In this document: positions 35,084 through 42,923 of the stretch, in pieces
How positions within the stretch are numbered: the stretch's first letter is position 1
Layout of the letters: the number at the start of each line of letters is the position of its first letter
From: Bradyrhizobium sp. NFR13
GTDB taxonomy: Bacteria; Pseudomonadota; Alphaproteobacteria; Rhizobiales; Xanthobacteraceae
Reading direction: 5' to 3'
DNA: 64,000 nucleotides
NCBI RefSeq assembly: GCF_900114605.1
Contig: NZ_FOTP01000003.1
Span: 62,001 to 126,000, forward strand
Position numbers and translations under genes: made by a program
Notes under the pieces: model-generated
What the model was told of the DNA's origin: nothing
Seen by the model: the letters and a program-made list of their open reading frames with translations, nothing else
The model's database searches: none

Positions 35084-36300
35084 GCGGCCTCGTGATCATC
35101 GGCGCGTCTTACGCGGGCGTCCAGGCCGGCATCAGCGCGCGCGAGAAGGGCTATCAGGCGCCGATCCGCATCGTTGCCGACGAAATCCATCTGCCCTATC
35201 AGCGACCGCCGCTGTCCAAGGCATTTCTGTCTGGCGACGTCGCGCACAACAGCCTTTTCCTCCGCGGCGAGGACTATTTCAAGACCCAGGGTATCGAACT
35301 GGTGCTGGGCCATCGGGCCATCGGGCTCGATCGTGCAGCCGGCCGGATCTCGCTGGAAGGCGGCGACAGCCTGCCCTTCGATCAGCTCGTCATCGCCACC
35401 GGCTCGCGCGCGCGGCGCCTCAGCGTGCCCGGCCATGAGCGCGACGGCATCGTCTATCTGCGCACACTCGACGATGCCCTGCATCTCAAGCCCCGGCTCG
35501 AAGCGGCAAGTGATGTCGTCATCGTCGGCGGCGGCTTCATCGGCCTCGAAGTGGCATCGACCGCTGCCAAGGCCGGCAAGAAGGTGACGCTGATCGAGGC
35601 GCAGTCGCGCCTGCTGGAGCGCGCGGTATCGCCGCTGATCTCGCAATTCCTTCTGGATAGCCATCGCTCCCATGGTCTCGACATCCGCTTCAACGAATCC
35701 GTTGTTGCCATCGAAGGCAACGGCGCCGTGCATGAGGTCGTCTGCTCCAGTGGCGTGCGGGTGCGCGCCGACCTGATCGTCGCCGGCATCGGCGGCATCG
35801 CCAATGACGAGCTGGCCGCACAGGCCGATATCACCTGCACCAATGGCATCGATGTCGACGAACACGGCCTGACCAGCGCGCCGAACATCTATGCCGCCGG
35901 CGACGTCAGCAATCACCACAACGGCTTTGCCGGCCGCCGCGTGCGGCTGGAAGCCGTGCAGAACGCCACCGATCAGGGCAAGGCTGTGGGCGCGATGATC
36001 GCCGGCAAGCCGGAAGCCTATGACGCGGTGCCGCGTTTCTGGTCGGATCAATATGACGCCAAGCTGCAAATCGTCGGCCTCTCTGCACCGACCGACAGCG
36101 CGGTGATCCGCGGTTCGATGGATGATGGCAAGTTTTCGGTGTTTTATTATCGCGACGGAAAGCTCACTGCTGTCGACAGTATCAACCGGCCGGGCGACCA
36201 GATGATCGCACGCCGCCTGATCACTGCATCGCTCTCGCCGACGCCGGAGCAGGCCGCCGATCTGTCATTCGATCTGAAAAAGTTCGAAGCAGGCAAATAG
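35080..36300 (+). CDS. FAD-dependent ferredoxin/rubredoxin reductase-like oxidoreductase
   Basis: Flavoprotein of 406 aa of the BphA4/putidaredoxin reductase class, passing electrons from NAD(P)H to a ferredoxin or directly to an oxygenase. Motifs are the N-terminal FAD site VIIGASYAGVQAG, YQRPPLSKAFL, the NAD site VVIVGGGFIGLEVA and the second FAD motif NIYAAGDVSNHHN. GTG 35080 is chosen because GGGAG lies upstream and the family begins right at the dinucleotide motif; upstream codons look non-coding. It is the probable partner of the Rieske oxygenase across the divergent promoter. Confidence 0.9.
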   Translation: MSGLVIIGASYAGVQAGISAREKGYQAPIRIVADEIHLPYQRPPLSKAFLSGDVAHNSLFLRGEDYFKTQGIELVLGHRAIGLDRAAGRISLEGGDSLPFDQLVIATGSRARRLSVPGHERDGIVYLRTLDDALHLKPRLEAASDVVIVGGGFIGLEVASTAAKAGKKVTLIEAQSRLLERAVSPLISQFLLDSHRSHGLDIRFNESVVAIEGNGAVHEVVCSSGVRVRADLIVAGIGGIANDELAAQADITCTNGIDVDEHGLTSAPNIYAAGDVSNHHNGFAGRRVRLEAVQNATDQGKAVGAMIAGKPEAYDAVPRFWSDQYDAKLQIVGLSAPTDSAVIRGSMDDGKFSVFYYRDGKLTAVDSINRPGDQMIARRLITASLSPTPEQAADLSFDLKKFEAGK

Positions 36301-36316
36301 GTCGGACCCGCGGCTC

Positions 36317-37102
36317 ATGCCCAAGATCAAGCGCCCCGACGACGAACGCGGCAATACCGACTTCATCGAGAGCCTCGATCGCGGCTTGCGAGTGCTCGAA
36401 CTGTTCGGCGCGCATTCGCGCCCGATGACGCTGAGCGATGTCGCCAAGGCCGCCGATCTGCCGCGTGCCACGGCGCGCCGCATCCTGTTTACGCTGGAAC
36501 GCAAAGGCTATGTGACCAGCGACGGCAAGCTGTTTGCGCTCTCGCCCCGCGTCCTGGCGCTGGCCGGCTCCTACATGACCTCCAATCAGGTCGTCACCAT
36601 CCTGCAGCCGGTGCTCGACAGCATCTCCAGCGATGCGCAGGAAATTTCGTCGCTCGCGGTGCTCGATGGCCATGAGGTGATCTTCGTCGCCCGCGCCAGC
36701 CCGGCGCGGGTGTTTTCCGCCGGCATCGATCTCGGCTACCGGCTGCCCGCGTTCTGCTCGTCGGTGGGTCGCGCCATGCTCGGCAAGTATTCCAACGACG
36801 ACCTCACCGCAACGCTGGATGCCATGGACCTCGTGGCGATGACGCCCTTCACGGTGACCGACAAGGAACTGCTGAAGGCCACCATCATCACCGACCGCGA
36901 GAAAGGCTACTCCCTGGTCGACCGCGAGGCCGAACCTGGTTTCCGCTCGATCTCGGTGCCCGTACGGCGCTACGATGGCGCCATCATCGCCGCCATCAAT
37001 ATGGGCGCCCATGTGGACCGCGTCTCCACCGGGGAAATGATCGACCGCTTCCTTCCGCTGCTGCGCAATGCCGCCGCCTCGGTGAAGCCACTGCTTCTTT
37101 GA
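36317..37102 (+). CDS. IclR-family regulator (PcaR/PobR-like)
   Basis: Regulator of 261 aa. The N-terminal wHTH runs from IESLDRGLRVLELFG to TLSDVAKAADLPRATARRIL, followed by the effector domain with LPAFCSSVGRAMLGKY and ISVPVRRYDGAIIAAINMG, both typical of the PcaR/CatR/PobR branch that senses aromatic acids. It lies 16 bp downstream of the FAD reductase and upstream of a CHMI-like gene. The GTTCAATA-type boxes near 34857, 34997 and 30205 resemble known operators of this branch and are probably its targets. Confidence 0.92.
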   Translation: MPKIKRPDDERGNTDFIESLDRGLRVLELFGAHSRPMTLSDVAKAADLPRATARRILFTLERKGYVTSDGKLFALSPRVLALAGSYMTSNQVVTILQPVLDSISSDAQEISSLAVLDGHEVIFVARASPARVFSAGIDLGYRLPAFCSSVGRAMLGKYSNDDLTATLDAMDLVAMTPFTVTDKELLKATIITDREKGYSLVDREAEPGFRSISVPVRRYDGAIIAAINMGAHVDRVSTGEMIDRFLPLLRNAAASVKPLLL

Positions 37103-37118
37103 TCCGACTGGACAGCCC

Positions 37119-37466
37119 ATGCCCCATCTCGTCATCGAACACTCCACCGACGGCCATGGCGGCCTGTTCGACGCCACCAGCCTGATGCAGGCTCTGCATG
37201 ATGCAGCCGCCGCTACCGGCGTGATGCAGGCGGGGGATATCAAGATCCGCGCGATGGCCTATGCGAATTACCTCGTGGCGCGGCAGCACGACGGCTTCTG
37301 CCACGTTACCGTGTCGATGCTCGAAGGCCGCACGCCCGAGCAGAAGGTTGCCGTCAGCGAAGCGCTGCGGGCTGCGATGGCCGAAATGCTGCCACAGACC
37401 AAGAGCCTCAGCGTCGATATCCGGGACATGGACCCCGTCGCTTACAAGAAGCGGCTGAACGACTAG
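37119..37466 (+). CDS. 5-carboxymethyl-2-hydroxymuconate delta-isomerase-like tautomerase
   Basis: Small enzyme of 115 aa of the tautomerase superfamily. The N-terminus MPHLVIEHS has the catalytic Pro right after Met, and the family length matches HpaF/CHMI. That reaction isomerises a ring-cleavage product of homoprotocatechuate. No meta-cleavage dioxygenase or other hpa gene is near, so the true substrate here is uncertain. It lies 16 bp after the IclR gene, last in the rightward operon, facing hupB across a terminator. Confidence 0.85.
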   Translation: MPHLVIEHSTDGHGGLFDATSLMQALHDAAAATGVMQAGDIKIRAMAYANYLVARQHDGFCHVTVSMLEGRTPEQKVAVSEALRAAMAEMLPQTKSLSVDIRDMDPVAYKKRLND

Positions 37467-37484
37467 ACCCTGCCCCCAAACGAA

Positions 37485-37520
37485 AACGGCGCGACCTTCC
37501 CTCGGGAGTGCCGCGCCGTT
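37485..37520. terminator. Terminator between the tautomerase gene and hupB
   Basis: Inverted repeat AACGGCGCG (37485-37493) / CGCGCCGTT (37512-37520) with an 18-base loop that can fold further. On the minus strand the stem is followed by TTTTCGTTT, so it is a proper intrinsic terminator for hupB; on the plus strand the T-run is weak. It probably works in both directions for the convergent genes. Confidence 0.8.
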
Positions 37521-37572
37521 CTCAATTCAGGTCGGCTGCGATCACCTTATGGCGACCGCGCCGTAGGTCCGC

Positions 37573-37872
37573 TTAGACCGCGTCCTTCGCAGCCTTGACC
37601 GGGCGGGCGCGCACGATCTTGCGGGCCGGCTTGGCCTTGAAGGTCATGGCTTCGCCGGTGAAGGGGTTGGTGCCCTTGCGTGCCTTGGTGGCGGGCTTCT
37701 TGATGACGACGAACTTGGCGAAGCCCGGAACGAGGAACACGCCGCTCTTCTTCAGCTCTTTATAGCCGAGGGTCGCCATGGTCTCGATAACGCCCTTGAC
37801 GTCCTTCTTCGAGAGCTCAGTGGTCTCAGCGATTTTCTCGATGAGCTGCGACTTCGTCATTTGGTCTGCCAT
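37573..37872 (-). CDS. hupB: HU-type DNA-binding protein
   Basis: Nucleoid protein of 99 aa (bacterial HU/IHF family), bending and compacting DNA as a dimer. Residues 6-90 carry the fold: TKSQLIEKIAE, FLVPGFAKFVV and the arm region TKARKGTNPFTGE with the conserved NPxTG-type Pro. A short basic C-terminal extension RARPVKAAKDAV follows. An AAGGTG sequence precedes ATG 37872. The single-gene unit ends in the hairpin at 37485-37520. Confidence 0.95.
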   Translation of the reverse strand: MADQMTKSQLIEKIAETTELSKKDVKGVIETMATLGYKELKKSGVFLVPGFAKFVVIKKPATKARKGTNPFTGEAMTFKAKPARKIVRARPVKAAKDAV

Positions 37873-38127
37873 TTTGCACCTTTTGGTTTGCCGTGATTCG
37901 GTGAGACAGACACTATGAGGAATTACGGGAAAAAACCCGTGCTCAATGAAATTTTCACAGATTTTGCCGGGAAAAATGATGTTTTTTGACCATCACCCCC
38001 CGATTCGACTTGTACGGCAGGGTTTCAGGCCCCTCGCAAGCGCAAAATACTTGAAACAAGGGGCCTACGGAGTCGCGGCAGGCGACAGAAACGCACTGCA
38101 AAAATCACCCCTAGATTCGCCCCCCCC

Positions 38128-38748
38128 TCACCACATGGTCTGGCGCGCCCTTTCCGGCCATTGCCGATCGTATTCCGGACCGCCGACCCGGCGCTCGCTC
38201 ATCTCCGCCAGGATCTCGCCGGGCGTCGGCAGGGTCTTCGGATCGACGCGTTTATCAGGGTTCCAGAGATCGGACCGCACGATGGCGCGGGCGCATTGGA
38301 AATAGATCTCTCCGACCGTCATCACGATGACCGTGCGGGGCGCCTTCTCCTCCACGGCGAATGACGCCAGCAGGTCCGTATCCGTTGAGAGATGCGCTGT
38401 CCCGTTGATGCGGAGCGTGGTGCCGGCACCGGGGATCAGGAACAGCAGCGCGATGTTGGGATCGCGCACGATGTTGCGCAGAGAGTCCACGCGATTGTTG
38501 CCGCGGCGGTCCGGCATCATCAAAGTGCGCTCGTCATGGATCCGGACGAAGCCCGGTTTGTCGCCGCGCGGTGAGCAATCCAGCCCCTCCGGCCCGGTGG
38601 TCGCCAGAGCGGCGAAGGGCGAGACCTCGATCAGCCGCCGGTACTGCGCCGTTACGCAGTCCGCGACCTTGGCGGTGGATGCTTCGCCGATGTCATCGAA
38701 ACGGCCGTAGATCTCTTCGAGCTGCTCGATGGTTTCGATCACCGACAT
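38128..38748 (-). CDS. PPOX-class (pyridoxamine 5'-phosphate oxidase fold) FMN-binding protein, MSMEG_1061-like
   Basis: Flavin-binding split-barrel protein of 206 aa. The core has FAALATTGPEGLDCSPRGDKPGFV and the strands NNRVDSLRNIV and NIALLFLIPGAGTTLRING. It resembles the MSMEG_1061 subgroup of uncharacterised PPOX proteins. It begins 23 bp after phnN, so it is probably transcribed with the C-P lyase operon. Its connection to phosphonate metabolism is unknown; it could simply be the next gene. Confidence 0.85.
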   Translation of the reverse strand: MSVIETIEQLEEIYGRFDDIGEASTAKVADCVTAQYRRLIEVSPFAALATTGPEGLDCSPRGDKPGFVRIHDERTLMMPDRRGNNRVDSLRNIVRDPNIALLFLIPGAGTTLRINGTAHLSTDTDLLASFAVEEKAPRTVIVMTVGEIYFQCARAIVRSDLWNPDKRVDPKTLPTPGEILAEMSERRVGGPEYDRQWPERARQTMW

Positions 38749-38771
38749 GTCCGCACTGCCCTCCGCCGTAT

Positions 38772-39350
38772 CTATTGACCCCTGATGACCCGTATCAGGT
38801 CATCCGCATGATCTTCCGCGACACCAATATTGTTGATCGTGACGTCGGCACCTGATGTCTCGACGCTGCGCTTGAGCCGATCGCCGATCGGCCCATCGGT
38901 TGAGCGTCCCCGCGCCGCAAGTCGCGCCGCAAGCACTTCCGGCGGCGCCGTGATCGACACGACGACGACATCCTCATAAGCGGCACGTAGCGCAGGGATA
39001 ACTGTCCGTGAGATATTGGCAACGACATTGCGGCCGGCACGAAGCGCATCATCGATCGAGCGCGGAAGCGCATAACAAAGACCATGCGCTTCCCAGTGGA
39101 CGGCAAAGGCACCGCTGGCCTGTGCCTGACGGAACGCCTCCAGCGTGACCTGCGCATTATTCTCGAATTCCGACGCCTCGCGCGTCACCACGCGACGCGT
39201 GAACACCACATTGTCGTCATCCGCGCAAGCAGCCCGCGCCAGACCGATCAGCGTATCCTTGCCGGCCCCCGACGGGCCGACCACCAGCACCAACCGGCCG
39301 GGACCGATCCGACCTGATTGCGGTTCGGATATCGCCGCAGTGTCGGTCAT
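38772..39350 (-). CDS. phnN: Ribose 1,5-bisphosphokinase PhnN
   Basis: Kinase of 192 aa that converts ribose 1,5-bisphosphate to PRPP, completing phosphonate breakdown. The guanylate-kinase-like fold has Walker A VVGPSGAGKDTLIG near residue 24, then VTREASEFEN and the lid segment VLAARLAARGRSTDG. ATG 39350 overlaps the phnM stop by four bases. Confidence 0.93.
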   Translation of the reverse strand: MTDTAAISEPQSGRIGPGRLVLVVGPSGAGKDTLIGLARAACADDDNVVFTRRVVTREASEFENNAQVTLEAFRQAQASGAFAVHWEAHGLCYALPRSIDDALRAGRNVVANISRTVIPALRAAYEDVVVVSITAPPEVLAARLAARGRSTDGPIGDRLKRSVETSGADVTINNIGVAEDHADDLIRVIRGQ

Positions 39351-40501
39351 GCCACGCGATGTCCTTCGCGCCAGACGCTGCGCACCACCGGCACGTCATG
39401 GGCGACATGGACGCGGATCACGTCGGCACGCTTTCCGACTGCGATCTCGCCGCGGTCCATGAGGCCGACGGCTTCCGCGGGTCGCTTGGTCACAGTGCGG
39501 ATCGCCTTGGCCAGATCGATCGAAGGTACTTTGCCCGAGAGCTGCAACGCTCCCATCAGCAGGCTCGACGGCACATAGTCCGACGACAGGATGTCAAGCA
39601 TGCCTTCACGCGCAAGATCGATCGCCGCGATATTGCCGGAATGCGAGCCATTGCGAACGACATTCGGCGCCCCCATCAGGATGCCGATGCCGGCCTTGTG
39701 AAGACCATGTGCCGCTTCCATGGTCGTCGGGAATTCCGCCACCGACACCTTGTCGGCGACCGCCTCACTCACATTACCGTCCGTGGTGTCGTCATGGCTC
39801 GCCAGCGGAATGTTGCGTCCATGCGCGAGCGCCACAATCGCGCGTGTATTGCCGGCAGCATATTGCTGCTGGCATGCAAGCCGATTGGCGAACAGGAGAT
39901 CGAGCTCGGCGTCGGTCTTGCCGCTTTTGCCGCGGTAATAGGTGCGCAGCTTTTCCTCGTCACGGAACTGGCGCTGGCCCGGCGTGTGATCCATCAGCGA
40001 CATCAGCCGCACTTCCGTCTTCCCGAGCAGCGCCTTGGCTTCCTCGACCACCGAGGGCATCGGAATCTCGCAGCGCAGATGCAGGAAGTGATCGACCCGC
40101 AGCAACCCGGAATCGCTTGCAGAGGCAATGGAATCCACCAGCACGCCGGCATAGCTGTCGATGCCCTGGCTTGAGTCCTCGCACCCGACCCGCACTGAGT
40201 CGAGCACGGTGGTGATCCCTGAGGTGGCGAGCTGGCCGTCATAGGAGACGACCGCCGCGACGGGATCCCAGAACACCTTCGGCCGCGGCATGAAATGCGC
40301 TTCGAGATGATCGGTGTGCAATTCGACGAGGCCTGGCATGATCAGGTCGCCCCTCGCATCGTCGCTGCCCCGCGGCGCATCGCCCTCGCCGAATTCGGCG
40401 ATATGTCCATTGGCGAAGGCGACCCAGCCCTTGTCGATCACGCGGTCGGCGAGAACGATCCTGGCGTTGCCGATAACAGTTTCGGTCGGTGATGCGGTCA
40501 T
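39347..40501 (-). CDS. phnM: Ribose 1-methylphosphonate 5-triphosphate diphosphatase PhnM
   Basis: Metal-dependent amidohydrolase-fold enzyme of 384 aa that removes pyrophosphate from alpha-D-ribose 1-methylphosphonate 5-triphosphate before C-P cleavage. Key features are the metal site GLVELHTDHLEAHFMPRP, LASHDDTTDGNVSEA and LSSDYVPSSLLMG, all conserved in PhnM. It lies 11 bp downstream of phnL and overlaps phnN. Confidence 0.95.
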   Translation of the reverse strand: MTASPTETVIGNARIVLADRVIDKGWVAFANGHIAEFGEGDAPRGSDDARGDLIMPGLVELHTDHLEAHFMPRPKVFWDPVAAVVSYDGQLATSGITTVLDSVRVGCEDSSQGIDSYAGVLVDSIASASDSGLLRVDHFLHLRCEIPMPSVVEEAKALLGKTEVRLMSLMDHTPGQRQFRDEEKLRTYYRGKSGKTDAELDLLFANRLACQQQYAAGNTRAIVALAHGRNIPLASHDDTTDGNVSEAVADKVSVAEFPTTMEAAHGLHKAGIGILMGAPNVVRNGSHSGNIAAIDLAREGMLDILSSDYVPSSLLMGALQLSGKVPSIDLAKAIRTVTKRPAEAVGLMDRGEIAVGKRADVIRVHVAHDVPVVRSVWREGHRVA

Positions 40502-40512
40502 GGTTCTCTTTC

Positions 40513-41214
40513 TCAGGCAGCAGCAGCGGCGAATGACGTGACATCCACCAGCCGGTCGGCGATCAAGTGCCGCACTTCGTCGTCATGCACAATGGCGACC
40601 ATGGCAACACCCGCACGTTTTTTCTCGGCAACCAGTTCGACAACCATGGCGCGGTTGGCGGCATCGAGCGACGCGGTCGGTTCATCCAGCAACAGGATCG
40701 GCAGATCGGAGATAAAGCCGCGCGCGATATTGACGCGCTGCTGCTCGCCGCCGGAGAAGGTCGAGGGCGGCAGCTTCCACAAGCGCTCAGGAATGTTGAG
40801 ACGACGCAGCAATACACCAGCACGGGCCTGCGCTTCCTCTCGTACGACACCGGCAGCCAGCAGCGGCTCAGCCACGACATCGATCGCAGCCACACGCGGC
40901 ACAGCGCGGAGGAACTGGCTGACATAACCGATAGTGTCCCGGCGCACATTCAGCACCTGCCGCGGCTCGGCGGTCGCGATATCGACGACGTCACCCTTGT
41001 GACGCACGCCGATCACGCCGCCGTCACAACGATAATTGCCGAAGATCATCTTCAGGATCGACGACTTGCCAGCGCCAGAGGGACCGGACAGCACCACGCA
41101 TTCACCGGGTGCAACATGAAACGACACATTGCGCACGACCGGCAGACTAATGCCGCCCTGCAGATGCATCACGAAGGTCTTTTCGGCGTTACGGATATCG
41201 ATCATCTGAATCAT
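40513..41214 (-). CDS. phnL: C-P lyase complex ATP-binding protein PhnL
   Basis: ABC-type ATPase of 233 aa associated with the C-P lyase core and needed for the first ribosyl transfer steps. Motifs are Walker A LSGPSGAGKSSILK, signature FSGGEQQRVNIARGF and Walker B ILLLDEPTASLD. ATG 41214 has GAGG upstream, and a longer frame to 41247 would overlap phnK. No permease is associated; it is soluble. Confidence 0.95.
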   Translation of the reverse strand: MIQMIDIRNAEKTFVMHLQGGISLPVVRNVSFHVAPGECVVLSGPSGAGKSSILKMIFGNYRCDGGVIGVRHKGDVVDIATAEPRQVLNVRRDTIGYVSQFLRAVPRVAAIDVVAEPLLAAGVVREEAQARAGVLLRRLNIPERLWKLPPSTFSGGEQQRVNIARGFISDLPILLLDEPTASLDAANRAMVVELVAEKKRAGVAMVAIVHDDEVRHLIADRLVDVTSFAAAAA

Positions 41215-41221
41215 GTTGACC

Positions 41222-42046
41222 TCACGCCGGCAGGATCGAAGAGACAAGCAATTGCGTATAGGGCTCGCGCGGATCGTCGAGCACCTGATCCGTCAGACCG
41301 GTCTCGATCACGCGGCCGCCCTGCATCACCATCACGCGATGCGACAGCAGCCGCGCCACCGCAAGATCGTGGGTGACGACGATGGCCGAGAGACCCAACT
41401 CCGAGACGAGCGTGCGCATCATGTCCAGCAAGCGCGCCTGCACCGAGACGTCGAGACCGCCGGTCGGCTCGTCCATGAAGACGAGACGCGGTTCGGTCAC
41501 GAGATTGCGCGCGATCTGCAACCGCTGTCGCATGCCGCCCGAATAGGTCCGCGGCGCATCATCGATGCGATCAGCCGAAATTTCCACGCGTTCGAGCCAC
41601 GAGGTCGCGGTGTCGCGAATCTTGCCATAATGGTTCTGACCTACGGCCATCAGTCGCTCGCCGACATTGGCTCCCGCGGAAACTGCCATGCGCAGACCCA
41701 TCGCGGGATCCTGATGCACGAAGCCCCAATCGGTGCGGAACAGGAAGCGCCGCTCAGCCTCGCCCATCTCCGCGAGATTGCGCGTCACGCCATCGCGCAT
41801 GCGATAGGAGACGCTCCCGGTGCCTGGCGTCAATTGGCCAGAGAGCATTTGCAGCAGCGTCGACTTTCCGGAGCCAGACTCGCCGACAATGGCCAGCACC
41901 TCACCCGAATAGAGTTCGAACGACACATCGCGGCATGCCGCAAGACGGCCATAGGATTTTCCCAGGTTTTCCGCAACAAGCAACGGCTCGTCGTTAGCAG
42001 GTGCGCGCACGGTCGGTGCAGTTGAACTCACTGTCACATCAAGCAT
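41222..42046 (-). CDS. phnK: C-P lyase complex ATP-binding protein PhnK
   Basis: ABC-type ATPase of 274 aa that docks on the PhnGHIJ core. Motifs are Walker A VGESGSGKSTLLQ, signature YSGGMRQRLQIARNL and Walker B LVFMDEPTGGLDVS. ATG 42046 has GGAGAG upstream and overlaps the phnJ stop by eight bases. An N-terminal extension of about 20 residues (LDVTVSSTAPTVRAPANDE) precedes the core. Confidence 0.95.
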   Translation of the reverse strand: MLDVTVSSTAPTVRAPANDEPLLVAENLGKSYGRLAACRDVSFELYSGEVLAIVGESGSGKSTLLQMLSGQLTPGTGSVSYRMRDGVTRNLAEMGEAERRFLFRTDWGFVHQDPAMGLRMAVSAGANVGERLMAVGQNHYGKIRDTATSWLERVEISADRIDDAPRTYSGGMRQRLQIARNLVTEPRLVFMDEPTGGLDVSVQARLLDMMRTLVSELGLSAIVVTHDLAVARLLSHRVMVMQGGRVIETGLTDQVLDDPREPYTQLLVSSILPA

Positions 42047-42923
42047 TTGCGCTCTCCGCATAAGGCGCTGCATTCTCACTGCCGCGATGTCCCTGTGATT
42101 GTCGCGTTTCGCAATAGTCAGTGTCGGAGCAGACGAACATCCGGCTGCCCTTGTTGTCGGTGACGATCTCGTCGAGATAGCTGTCCTCGGCATTGCACAG
42201 GGCGCAGCAGGCCTTGTGCTTGTAGGGCTCAAACGGGTGATCCTCGAAATCCAGCGACACCACCGATGTGTAAGGTGGAATCGCATAGATGCGCTTTTCG
42301 CGGCCCGCGCCGAACAATTGCAGCGCTGCACTGTTGTTCATCTTCGGATTGTCGAACTTTGGCGTCGGCGACGGGTCCATCACATAGCGCGCATTGACCT
42401 TCACCGGATAGGCATAGGCCGTCGCGATATGGCCGAAGCGCGCGATGTCCTCATACAGCTTCACATGGATCAGGCCGTATTCACCGAGCGCGTGCATACG
42501 GCGGGTCTCGGTCTCGCGCGGTTCGAGAAAGCGCAGCGGCTCGGGGATCGGCACCTGATAGACCAGCACCTGATGCGCCTGCAGCGTCGCTTCGGGAATG
42601 CGGTGCCGGGTCTGGATCACCGTCGCGTCGTTCGTGTTCGTCGTCACCGCCACGCCCGCAGTCTTCTCGAAGAACTTGCGAATCGAGATCGCGTTCGTCG
42701 TATCATCGGAGCCCTGATCGATGACCTTCAGCTTATCGACGGGCCCGAGGATCGCCGCCGTCACCTGCACGCCGCCGGTACCCCAACCGTAAGGCATCGG
42801 CATTTCGCGGCTGGCGAACGGCACCTGATAGCCGGGGATCGCGATGGCCTTGAGAATGGCACGGCGGATCATCCGCTTGGTCTGCTCGTCCAGATAAGCG
42901 AAGTTATATGTCGGCGCGTTCAT
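42039..42923 (-). CDS. phnJ: Alpha-D-ribose 1-methylphosphonate 5-phosphate C-P-lyase PhnJ
   Basis: Radical-SAM catalytic subunit of C-P lyase, 294 aa, cleaving the carbon-phosphorus bond. The unusual [4Fe-4S] Cys pattern CX2CX21CX5C is intact (CALCNAEDS...FVCSDTDYC). The Gly expected to carry the radical is in AIPGYQVPFASREMPMPYGW near residue 31. ATG 42923 overlaps the phnI stop (ATGA). All features suggest an active enzyme. Confidence 0.97.
   Translation of the reverse strand: MNAPTYNFAYLDEQTKRMIRRAILKAIAIPGYQVPFASREMPMPYGWGTGGVQVTAAILGPVDKLKVIDQGSDDTTNAISIRKFFEKTAGVAVTTNTNDATVIQTRHRIPEATLQAHQVLVYQVPIPEPLRFLEPRETETRRMHALGEYGLIHVKLYEDIARFGHIATAYAYPVKVNARYVMDPSPTPKFDNPKMNNSAALQLFGAGREKRIYAIPPYTSVVSLDFEDHPFEPYKHKACCALCNAEDSYLDEIVTDNKGSRMFVCSDTDYCETRQSQGHRGSENAAPYAESANA

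Noticed and set aside
38022-38066. Competing inverted repeats (AGGCCCCT/AGGGGCCT and GTTTCA/TGAAAC) as a riboswitch between hupB and the PPOX gene
   Set aside because: Stems are short with long loops, the position fits no leader of a flanking gene, and no known riboswitch core is visible.
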